A stretch of DNA of 64,000 nucleotides from Thermoleophilales bacterium (GTDB lineage Bacteria > Actinomycetota > Thermoleophilia > Solirubrobacterales > 70-9), in contig JACJWY010000009.1 of assembly GCA_020636955.1 (NCBI GenBank), positions 46,987 through 110,986 of the forward strand, given 5' to 3'. Below the pieces are notes generated by a model that saw nothing but the letters and a program-made list of their open reading frames with translations, had not been told where the DNA came from and ran no database searches. Shown here in pieces: positions 43,993 to 51,553 of the stretch; the stretch's first letter is position 1, and each line of letters begins with the position of its first letter. The position numbers and the translations under genes are program-made.

Positions 43993-44004
43993 TAGGACTC
44001 TTTT
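43993..44004 (+). promoter_or_regulatory. possible leaderless-type -10 box for the PlsC-GpsA gene
   Basis: TAGGAC 43993-43998 (a T follows) ends 6 bases before GTG 44005. The last base is not the consensus T. The stretch between the tRNA and this box shows nothing else. Confidence 0.35.
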
Positions 44005-45669
44005 GTGACTCAGGAGCAACTCGAGGCCTACCACGAGTTTGCGCGGAAGCATGGGGTGAACCGCGGTCTTTACCTCTTCGCGCGCATCATTCTGCAGCCG
44101 TTTTTCCTGATCTACTTCCGGCTTTCACGGCAGGGACGGAAGAACTCCCACATCAAGGGCGCGACGATCGTCGCCGCCAATCACCGCAGTTTCCTCGACC
44201 CCTTCGTGATCGGGGCCTGCCTGCCCTGGGGCAAGCCGATGAACTACGTGGCGAAGGTGGAGCTCTTTGAGAAACGCTGGCAGGGCTTCCTGCTCTGCCG
44301 GGTCGGCGCCTTCCCGATCCGTCGCGGTGAAGCCGACGAGCTGGCGATCGAGACGGCGGAGAAGGTTCTGGAGCGCGGCGGGTCCATATGCATTTTCCCG
44401 GAAGGCACCCGGATCCGGAAAGGATCACTCGGCCATCCCAAGCGGGGGGTCGGCCGCCTGGCGCTTCGTAGCGGCGCGCCCGTCCTGCCGGTCGCGGTCA
44501 CAGGATCCGAAAACGTCCGGCGGGGCTGGCGGATCCGGCCGCGCAAGGTCGACATCCGGGTCGGCCGGCCGATGTCTTTCCCGCAATCCGAGTCTCCTTC
44601 ACCGGCCCTTGCCGCTTCGGTCACCGACCGGATCTGGCCGAACATCGAACTCCAGTGGGAAGACATTGGTGGCCTGCCACCGATGCGTCGCGCGGCGGTC
44701 ATCGGTGCCGGCAGCTGGGGAACGGCGGTGGCGGTTCTCCTGGCCCGCGGTGGTCTCGAGGTCCAGCTCGGCACCCGAACCGCCGAACAGGCCGAAGAAA
44801 TGGCGGCCGCCAGACAAAACGCAAGGTACCTGCCGGGGGTGAGGCTGCCCGACGGGATCGAGGTACGGCCCTCGAACCAGATCGAGCTGGGCAGCGTGGA
44901 TCTGCTTTGCATCGCGGTCCCCTCGGCCTCATATCCCCAGGCGGTCGGGGCCGTCGCCGACCGGGTCGGCCGCCGGGCCGGGGTCTTGCTGCTGGCCAAG
45001 GGTCTGGTCGCGCCGAAGGGTCAGCTGCCCTCTGAATATGTGGGGGAGAGGATCCGCTCCCGCGGGATCTCCTGCCTGGGAGGCCCGGCCCACGCGATGG
45101 AGGCGGTCTCCGGCTCCGCTGCCCTGGTGCTGGGAAGCTCCGACAGCGACCTCAGGGCCCAGCTCGGAGATGTTTTTGACCGGGCCGGCCTGGTCTGCGA
45201 GCGCTCCCGTGACGTGGTCGGGGTGGAAATGTCGGGTGCCGCCAAGAATGCGGCGGTACTGGCCGCCGCGGCGGCCGAACCACATGGGCTGAACGCGGCC
45301 GGGATCGCGGCGGCGGCGGTCTGGGACGAATGCGTCGGCTACGCGGTCAAGCACGGAGCCGACCTCGAGACTTTTAACGGACTTGCCGGCGTGGGGGATC
45401 TCCTTGCCACGGTGATGGCTTCCGGCAGCCGCAACCGCCGGGCCGGGGAGCTTCTCGGCAAGGGCAGCGCCCCCGACCAGATCAGGGAAACGATCGGACA
45501 GGCCTCTGAGGCGCTCGATTCGGTTCCCCAGATCGCCGCCACCGTCGCCGCGGACGGCTGCCCGGCCGAGGCGTTGACCGGCCTGGCGGATCTGGCCACC
45601 GGAAGGATCAGCTCCGACGAGTGGGTCGCCGCGCTGCGCCGCTCGGGTCATTCGAGGCGGGCAGCATGA
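44005..45669 (+). CDS. fusion of a PlsC acyltransferase and glycerol-3-phosphate dehydrogenase GpsA
   Basis: One open frame of 554 residues joins two phospholipid-synthesis enzymes. Residues 1-225 are a 1-acylglycerol-3-phosphate acyltransferase: catalytic NHRSFLD (59-65) and substrate motif FPEGTR (about 131-136). Residues 230-554 are NAD(P)H-dependent glycerol-3-phosphate dehydrogenase: AVIGAGSWGTAVAVLLA (about 229-245), the Lys in LLLAKGLV and the catalytic Lys in GAAKNAAVL, then GDLLATVMASGSRNRR. The first makes phosphatidic acid, the second the glycerol phosphate backbone. An ATG at 44682 opens the second domain, so internal initiation cannot be excluded. Starts at GTG 44005. Confidence 0.88.
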   Translation: MTQEQLEAYHEFARKHGVNRGLYLFARIILQPFFLIYFRLSRQGRKNSHIKGATIVAANHRSFLDPFVIGACLPWGKPMNYVAKVELFEKRWQGFLLCRVGAFPIRRGEADELAIETAEKVLERGGSICIFPEGTRIRKGSLGHPKRGVGRLALRSGAPVLPVAVTGSENVRRGWRIRPRKVDIRVGRPMSFPQSESPSPALAASVTDRIWPNIELQWEDIGGLPPMRRAAVIGAGSWGTAVAVLLARGGLEVQLGTRTAEQAEEMAAARQNARYLPGVRLPDGIEVRPSNQIELGSVDLLCIAVPSASYPQAVGAVADRVGRRAGVLLLAKGLVAPKGQLPSEYVGERIRSRGISCLGGPAHAMEAVSGSAALVLGSSDSDLRAQLGDVFDRAGLVCERSRDVVGVEMSGAAKNAAVLAAAAAEPHGLNAAGIAAAAVWDECVGYAVKHGADLETFNGLAGVGDLLATVMASGSRNRRAGELLGKGSAPDQIRETIGQASEALDSVPQIAATVAADGCPAEALTGLADLATGRISSDEWVAALRRSGHSRRAA

Positions 45670-45702
45670 GGCGGACCCGGTCGGAAATCGCCGGTTTCGG
45701 GA

Positions 45703-45714
45703 TAAGGTGCGTCC
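45703..45714 (+). promoter_or_regulatory. leaderless-type -10 box for the ECF sigma gene
   Basis: TAAGGT 45703-45708 ends 6 bases before GTG 45715; no ribosome binding site. Confidence 0.5.
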
Positions 45715-46281
45715 GTGTCCGGCCCCGACGCGAAATCAACTCCGGAGTCGAAGGCCGAACTCGACCGGGCCTTCGAAGAGCTCTACCGCGATCACCTCAA
45801 GGACGTCTATTCCTACGCCTACTACCGGATCGGCAACCATCACGACGCGGAGGACCTGACCGAACAGACCTTCCTGCAGGCCTACCGGCATTTCGCCCGG
45901 GCGAGGCAGGAATCGGACGGACGGCCGCTCCGGCCCTGGCTGATCCGGATCGCCCACAATCTCGCCGCGAACTATCACCGCGACCGTTCCCGCAAGCCCC
46001 AGACCCCACTGGAGAGCATCGAGCCGCCGGCTGCGAAGCACTCGACCGAGGATCTGGTCGAGGGTCGGGCCGAACTCAGGGCGGTGATCGAGAACCTTCA
46101 GGAATTGCCGGACGACCGTCGCGAGGCCCTGGTCATGCGTTTCGCGCTCGGCATGGACAACCGGGAGATCGCCCGGGCGATGGGAAAGTCCGACGGTGCG
46201 ACGAAGGTGCTAATCCATCGGGCGATAAAGCAGCTTCAGGAGCTGCTCGATGTGGAGGAGGCCCCGGTTGAGTATGGATGA
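45715..46281 (+). CDS. ECF-type sigma factor
   Basis: 188 residues with sigma region 2 (about 18-85: FEELYRDHLKDVYSYAYYRIGNHHDAEDLTEQTFLQAYRHF, ending in RPWLIRIAHNLAANYHRD) and region 4 (about 125-178: LPDDRREALVMRFALGMDNREIARAMGKSDGATKVLIHRAIKQL). It probably responds to an envelope or stress signal through the small membrane protein encoded next, whose start overlaps its end by 8 bases. The target promoters are unknown. Confidence 0.9.
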   Translation: MSGPDAKSTPESKAELDRAFEELYRDHLKDVYSYAYYRIGNHHDAEDLTEQTFLQAYRHFARARQESDGRPLRPWLIRIAHNLAANYHRDRSRKPQTPLESIEPPAAKHSTEDLVEGRAELRAVIENLQELPDDRREALVMRFALGMDNREIARAMGKSDGATKVLIHRAIKQLQELLDVEEAPVEYG

Positions 46282-46555
46282 GATCAGCATCGAGAACCTG
46301 CTCGCCGACGCGCTGAAGCCGGTCGACCCGCCGCAACGCATGTCGGACCGGCTTCACGACACTTTCTCGGCGATCACCGATGCCGCAGCCTCCGATCTGG
46401 CCAACTGGGCGGAGGAGTTGACAGAGAGCGAGCTCGAATCCCTGCGCGACCCCCGCAACTGGATCCGTCCGGTGACCGCCCTTGCCGCGGGCGGGGTCGC
46501 TACCGGCGCCCTGATCCTGGTCGGCTTCCGGCGACGCAGCCGCTTTCGAGGCTGA
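46274..46555 (+). CDS. small single-span membrane protein, possible anti-sigma factor
   Basis: 93 residues: an acidic helical N-terminal part (about 1-65, MDEISIENLLADALKPVDPP) and one hydrophobic helix (about 68-86) followed by RRRSRFRG, which predicts the N terminus in the cytoplasm. Size, membrane topology and 8-base overlap with the ECF sigma gene suggest a cognate regulator, but the zinc motif HxxxCxxC of most anti-sigma factors is missing. The stop codon is within the inverted repeat that terminates the unit. Confidence 0.65.
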   Translation: MDEISIENLLADALKPVDPPQRMSDRLHDTFSAITDAAASDLANWAEELTESELESLRDPRNWIRPVTALAAGGVATGALILVGFRRRSRFRG

Positions 46556-46569
46556 GACTCTCAGCCTCG
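46547..46569. terminator. palindromic bidirectional terminator
   Basis: CGAGGCTGA 46547-46555 pairs with TCAGCCTCG 46561-46569 around a 5-base loop; the 23 bases are a perfect palindrome except for the central base. It lies at the end of the sigma unit and before the convergent DUF4383 gene. Confidence 0.7.
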
Positions 46570-46608
46570 TGACCATTCGCTTCCGCGGCTGAGTTTCGCC
46601 TCCGTTCG

Positions 46609-47109
46609 TTAACCGCCAGTTGCCGCGCGCCGCTTGCGGATCTTGCGTCGCCGTCGCCGTTGCCGGCGATTTTCCGCCAACTTTTCGAACCGGTCGCCGA
46701 GTCCTCCGGTCCAGGCGGTGATCCGGTCCCAGCGACTGGCCGCGTAGGCGGCGAGGCCGAACAGGCCAATCAACAGATTGACCAGGTTTACCCAGCGGTT
46801 CGCCGGCAGTCCGCCGAGCAGCCAGGTTCCGTTGGCGGCCAGGATGCCCCAGATGCCGAGTCCGGTGAAGACGATCCCCGCGAGAATCGCGTAAAGCCGG
46901 GGCAGCGGCCGGGCCAACAACAGGCCGAGCAGGCCGGCCCCGACGTGGAACAGGCCACTCCAGCCGTTGATTGCGTAAAACCCGAACATTTCCGTGGTCA
47001 GCTCCCTGGCGCTGAATTCGGTGTTCTCCAGCAGGTTCAGGAATCCGAGCAGGACGAGGAAGGCGCCGGTCAGCGTCGCGTACAGCCGGGCGTATGCCGT
47101 CCTCTCCAT
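46609..47109 (-). CDS. DUF4383 membrane protein
   Basis: 166 residues with four hydrophobic helices (about 9-28, 50-66, 73-93 and 108-125) and a very basic cytoplasmic tail (RRQRRRRRKIRKRR, about 147-160). INGWSGLFHVGAGLLGLLLA with its His and Gly pattern matches DUF4383, a small actinobacterial membrane family of unknown role. A longer frame on the same strand in another phase is a shadow of it. Confidence 0.82.
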   Translation of the reverse strand: MERTAYARLYATLTGAFLVLLGFLNLLENTEFSARELTTEMFGFYAINGWSGLFHVGAGLLGLLLARPLPRLYAILAGIVFTGLGIWGILAANGTWLLGGLPANRWVNLVNLLIGLFGLAAYAASRWDRITAWTGGLGDRFEKLAENRRQRRRRRKIRKRRAATGG

Positions 47110-47165
47110 CGGCTTCCATTCTCACATGAACGCCGGACCCGGGCGCCCCGATAGGGTTGACTGCC

Positions 47166-48032
47166 TTGGCTACCTGTTACCGCCACCCGAATGTCGAGAC
47201 CGGCGTTTCATGTTCGAGCTGCGGCCGTCCGATCTGCCCTGACTGCATGACGACGACCCCGGTCGGCATGCGCTGCCCGGAATGTGCGACCGAGAAAACC
47301 CGGGTCCGCAGTGGTCCGGCGGCCACATCGCAGATCGGCGGCTACCCGGCGACGATCGCCCTGATCGCGATCAACGTGGTCGTCTTCCTGGCTGAGATGG
47401 CGACCGGTTCCGGTGGTCTCAGCTCGACCACTTCGGACCTGATCAGCGACTTCGGCCTGCGCGGCGCCCAGGTGGCCGATGGCGAGACCTACCGGTTGGT
47501 GACCAGCGGCTTCCTGCATGCGGGCTTCATGCACATCGCCTTCAACATGATCGCCCTGTACTTCCTCGGCCGGGTCCTGGAACCGTCTGTGGGCACCTTG
47601 CGGTTTCTGATGATCTACTTCGCTTCGCTTCTGGCCGGCTCTTTCGGTGCGGTCCTGCTCAGTAGCAACATCGCCCTGACCGTCGGCGCGTCCGGCGCCG
47701 TATTCGGCCTCTTCGCCGCGACTTTCATCATCGCCTACGGCCGCGGCCTCGGCCATGTCGCAAACGAGATCGGGGTGATCATCGGCATCAACCTGCTGCT
47801 CACCTTCACGATCAGCGGGATCAGCATCGGCGGCCATGTCGGCGGACTGGTCGGCGGCGCCCTCTGCGGTCTGCTGGTCATCGCGGGCGAGCGCGGTTAC
47901 CTCGGCTCGAACGCCCGACTGCTCGAGTACGGAGGAATGATCGCGATCGGAGCCGTTTCGGTTTTCGCCGCCATCTCCGCGGCGGAACCGGTCCCGGGCC
48001 TCCATTTCGCCCTGCTCAGCCTGCCTCTCTGA
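47166..48032 (+). CDS. rhomboid family intramembrane serine protease
   Basis: 288 residues. An N-terminal zinc-binding segment (about 3-45) has His and Cys pairs (YRHP, CSSCGRPICPDC, MRCPEC) like a B-box, followed by a rhomboid domain of six helices. Catalytic Ser176 is in VGASGAVFG and His224 in IGGHVGGLVGG; HIAFNMIALYFLGRVLE is the conserved loop-helix. Substrates unknown. TTG 47166 is 8 bases after TAGGGT (47152-47157); TTG 47157 is the alternative. The end overlaps the convergent gene by 17 bases. Confidence 0.9.
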   Translation: MATCYRHPNVETGVSCSSCGRPICPDCMTTTPVGMRCPECATEKTRVRSGPAATSQIGGYPATIALIAINVVVFLAEMATGSGGLSSTTSDLISDFGLRGAQVADGETYRLVTSGFLHAGFMHIAFNMIALYFLGRVLEPSVGTLRFLMIYFASLLAGSFGAVLLSSNIALTVGASGAVFGLFAATFIIAYGRGLGHVANEIGVIIGINLLLTFTISGISIGGHVGGLVGGALCGLLVIAGERGYLGSNARLLEYGGMIAIGAVSVFAAISAAEPVPGLHFALLSLPL

Positions 48033-48915
48033 CCTCTATCGAAGCGAGGCTCTGGGACGGTCGAAGGGTACGGGGATGCATCAACCCGGCGAGGAGTTCG
48101 ATTCCGTCGACCAGGCGGGGGCCGGGACGGGAGAAGGATGCGGCGGCGTCGACCGCGACGATCCGTTTGGTTCCGGTTGATCTGATTCGGTCCATGTAGT
48201 CGCGGGCCTGGGCGGCGGCTTCCTCGACGTAATAGCCGCAGGGCATGACCACTGCGAGGTCCGGTTTGAGGCCCGTGAGTTCGTCCCAGCCGTGCTCGAC
48301 CGATTTCAGTCCCGGCTGGCCGACCAGGTCACGGCCGCCGGCGATTTCGATCATCTCCGGCACCCAGTGCCCGCCCGTGAAGGGTGGGTCGAGCCATTCG
48401 AGGGCGAGCACGTCCGGGCGGTCGAGTCCGGCCACGGCACCCCGAACCGAACCGATCCGTTCCTCCAGGTCGGACTTCAAGGCCACTCCGGCCTCCGGTT
48501 GACCGGCCGCTTCAGCCACCTCGACCGCATTCTCCAGAACCTCGGCAAGCGATACCGGATCCTGTTTCAGGACGGTCGGGTTACCTGGCAGGCGGGCGGC
48601 GATCGCCAACACATCGTCGTAAGAGACGGCGCAGACCGCGCAGACATCCTGGGCGATGATCAGATCGGGTCGCACCGACTCGAGCACCTCGGCCTTGAGC
48701 CGGTAAAGCGGGTCACCCTGGCCGACCACTCGCTTTACCTCGGCGTCGATCTCGGCCGGAGAGAGGCCTGGTGCGATTACCGTTTCGCTCAGGCGTGGGA
48801 GGGCTGCTGCTTGCGGAGGGAAATCGCATTCGTGGGTTACGGCCACAACCTGGTTGCCGAGGCCGAGCGCGAAGAGCATCTCGGTGGACGACGGGACGAG
48901 GGAAGCGATCCGCAT
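48016..48915 (-). CDS. cobalamin-binding protein of the BtuF type (cytoplasmic)
   Basis: 299 residues with the fold of periplasmic binding proteins for vitamin B12 and iron chelates: MRIASLVPSSTEMLFALG at the start, TVIAPGLSPAEID, PDLIIAQDVCAVCAVSYDDV and a C-terminal RPGPRLVDGIELLA. There is no signal peptide or lipobox, and no permease or ATPase gene adjacent. This branch, with the Cys pair in CAVCAVS, is usually annotated as a cobalamin-binding protein; ligand inferred. ATG 48915 follows TAAGTT at 6 bases. Confidence 0.82.
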   Translation of the reverse strand: MRIASLVPSSTEMLFALGLGNQVVAVTHECDFPPQAAALPRLSETVIAPGLSPAEIDAEVKRVVGQGDPLYRLKAEVLESVRPDLIIAQDVCAVCAVSYDDVLAIAARLPGNPTVLKQDPVSLAEVLENAVEVAEAAGQPEAGVALKSDLEERIGSVRGAVAGLDRPDVLALEWLDPPFTGGHWVPEMIEIAGGRDLVGQPGLKSVEHGWDELTGLKPDLAVVMPCGYYVEEAAAQARDYMDRIRSTGTKRIVAVDAAASFSRPGPRLVDGIELLAGLMHPRTLRPSQSLASIEVREAG

Positions 48916-48927
48916 GGGTGAAACTTA
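48916..48927 (-). promoter_or_regulatory. leaderless-type -10 box for the cobalamin-binding-type gene
   Basis: TAAGTT (complement of 48922-48927) ends 6 bases before ATG 48915. Confidence 0.5.
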
Positions 48928-49018
48928 ACTGCAGTCGGTCCGGTCTTCGCCGGACCTCCAAATGGAACCCGCCCTCCTATGAGAACAATCTGACGGTTAG
49001 GAGGGGCTCTGTCTGGGG

Positions 49019-49030
49019 TAGCTTTGGAGA
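49019..49030 (+). promoter_or_regulatory. leaderless-type -10 box for the pterin dehydratase gene
   Basis: TAGCTT 49019-49024 ends 6 bases before GTG 49031. Confidence 0.5.
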
Positions 49031-49309
49031 GTGGCTTTGCTCGGCGAAATGGAGATTCAAGATCGTTTGGCGGAATTGGACGGATGGAGCCTTGAGGGTC
49101 GGAAGATCGTCCGCGAGTTCGAGTTCGAAGACTTCGTCGGATCGATCAACTTCGTCGATTCACTGGTTGAGCCGGCCGAGGAGATGAACCATCACCCGGA
49201 TTTGGGCATCTCCTGGAACAAGGTCACCGTCGCGATTACGAATCACGCCGAAGGCGGCCTGACGGAGAAAGACTTCGAGCTGGCCTCGAAGATTCAGGCG
49301 CTGGCCTAG
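49031..49309 (+). CDS. 4a-hydroxytetrahydrobiopterin dehydratase (PCD)
   Basis: Recycles carbinolamine pterins, or acts in folate/molybdopterin metabolism. The 92-residue protein shows the family's active-site pattern EEMNHHPDL (about 50-58), with two histidines, and ITNHAEGGLTEKDFELASKI (about 69-88) with the third histidine. Length normal. There is no phenylalanine hydroxylase nearby. The end overlaps the convergent dehydrogenase gene by four bases. Confidence 0.92.
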   Translation: MALLGEMEIQDRLAELDGWSLEGRKIVREFEFEDFVGSINFVDSLVEPAEEMNHHPDLGISWNKVTVAITNHAEGGLTEKDFELASKIQALA

Positions 49310-50133
49310 CCGTATTCGTAGAAGCCCCGGCCGGTCTTGCGACCGAGGTGGCCGGCGGCGACGAATTCCTGGACTGTGGCCGGGGCTATGTGGTCGGGAT
49401 TTCCTGACTCGTTGTTTAGCGCCTGGCCGATCGCCACTGCGACGTCGAGGCCGACCAGATCGAGCAGGGCCAGTGGGCCCATCGGGTGGGCCACCCCGAG
49501 GGTCATGCACTGGTCAACCGCCGCAGCTTCCAGTCCGGTGCGCTCCTGATAGCGGACCGCGTCAAAGAGGTAGGGGAAAAGCAGGCGGTTGACCGCGAAG
49601 CCTGCCGTGTCGGGGACCTCGACCGCGGTCTTCTCGAGGATGTGGCACCAGTCGTGGGCACGCTCGGCCACCTCGCTCGAGACCGGATCGGGAAAGATCA
49701 GCTCGACCAGCTGCATGGCCGGCACGGGATTGAACACATGCAGCCCGTAAACCCGGTCGGGGGCTCCGGAAGCCTCGCCGAGCTGCGTGATCGAGAGGGA
49801 GGAAGTGGTCGTGGCAAGGTCGGCTCCGGGCGCGACCTCGGAAACCCTCCGCAGGAGATCGGCCTTCACCCTGGCGTCCTCGACCACCGCCTCGACCAGC
49901 AAGTCGGCTTCGGCCAGGTCTCCGGTATCCATGGTGGTGCTGACCCGGGAGGGGTCGGCACCGGGAATCCGCCGGCTCGCTTTCTGTACTGCCGCCAGGG
50001 CCCGACTGGCCGACTCTTCGGAGCGAACCAGCATCACGACCCGGCTGCTGGAGGTGGAAGCCACGGCCGCGAGCCCGGTGGCGATCGTGCCACTCCCGGC
50101 GATCGCGACGAATTCATAAGGTGTTGCGGTCAT
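49306..50133 (-). CDS. 3-hydroxyacyl-CoA dehydrogenase
   Basis: NAD-dependent oxidation of 3-hydroxyacyl-CoA in beta-oxidation or in butyryl-CoA synthesis. The 275-residue protein has a Rossmann domain with AIAGSGTIATGLA (about 9-21), the catalytic His in GLHVFNPVPAMQLVEL (about 134-149) with the Glu, and the C-terminal domain with DTAGFAVNRLLFPYL (about 176-190), HPMGPLALLDLVGLD and RKTGRGFYEY. ATG 50133 is the start; TAGGGT lies 8 bases before it. Divergent from the thiolase gene, with which it shares a pathway. Confidence 0.9.
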   Translation of the reverse strand: MTATPYEFVAIAGSGTIATGLAAVASTSSSRVVMLVRSEESASRALAAVQKASRRIPGADPSRVSTTMDTGDLAEADLLVEAVVEDARVKADLLRRVSEVAPGADLATTTSSLSITQLGEASGAPDRVYGLHVFNPVPAMQLVELIFPDPVSSEVAERAHDWCHILEKTAVEVPDTAGFAVNRLLFPYLFDAVRYQERTGLEAAAVDQCMTLGVAHPMGPLALLDLVGLDVAVAIGQALNNESGNPDHIAPATVQEFVAAGHLGRKTGRGFYEYG

Positions 50134-50170
50134 CGGGCTGAACCCTAGTGAGATCGACAGGGAATTGAAG

Positions 50171-50201
50171 TTGACTGACAAATCAATCAGCTACGATTGA
50201 T
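50171..50201 (+). promoter_or_regulatory. thiolase promoter with an inverted repeat (probable operator)
   Basis: TTGACT 50171-50176 and TACGAT 50192-50197 (15 bases apart) form a promoter. ATCAATC 50182-50188 and GATTGAT 50195-50201 are a perfect 7-bp inverted repeat separated by 6 bases, covering the -10 box, as expected for a repressor site. AGAAAGG 50243-50249 is the ribosome binding site. Confidence 0.6.
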
Positions 50202-50255
50202 ACAAGCTTTCCGTTCCTGAAGAGCCACCGGCTGGATCACCCAGAAAGGCAGAAA

Positions 50256-51428
<1,173 letters not shown>

Positions 51429-51453
51429 CGGCCTCTGACTCGGCGTCTCGCCT

Positions 51454-51503
51454 CACCCCGCAGGGCCCGCTGTGCTACTAGCACCGTCGGATCCTGCGGG
51501 GTG
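51454..51503. terminator. nested hairpin terminator between convergent genes
   Basis: CACCCCGCAGG 51454-51464 pairs perfectly with CCTGCGGGGTG 51493-51503 (11 bp). Inside, GTGCT 51472-51476 pairs with AGCAC 51480-51484. It sits between the thiolase gene and the GPT-repeat gene. Confidence 0.7.
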
Positions 51504-51553
51504 CGCCGATACCTGGACCGAGCCTCGCCAGACGCGCTGGATCTCGAGCGTCC

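Noticed and set aside
46133..47125. 330-codon minus-strand frame over the ECF sigma end and DUF4383
   Set aside because: The DUF4383 frame in another phase has clear membrane helices and family motifs; this one has none.
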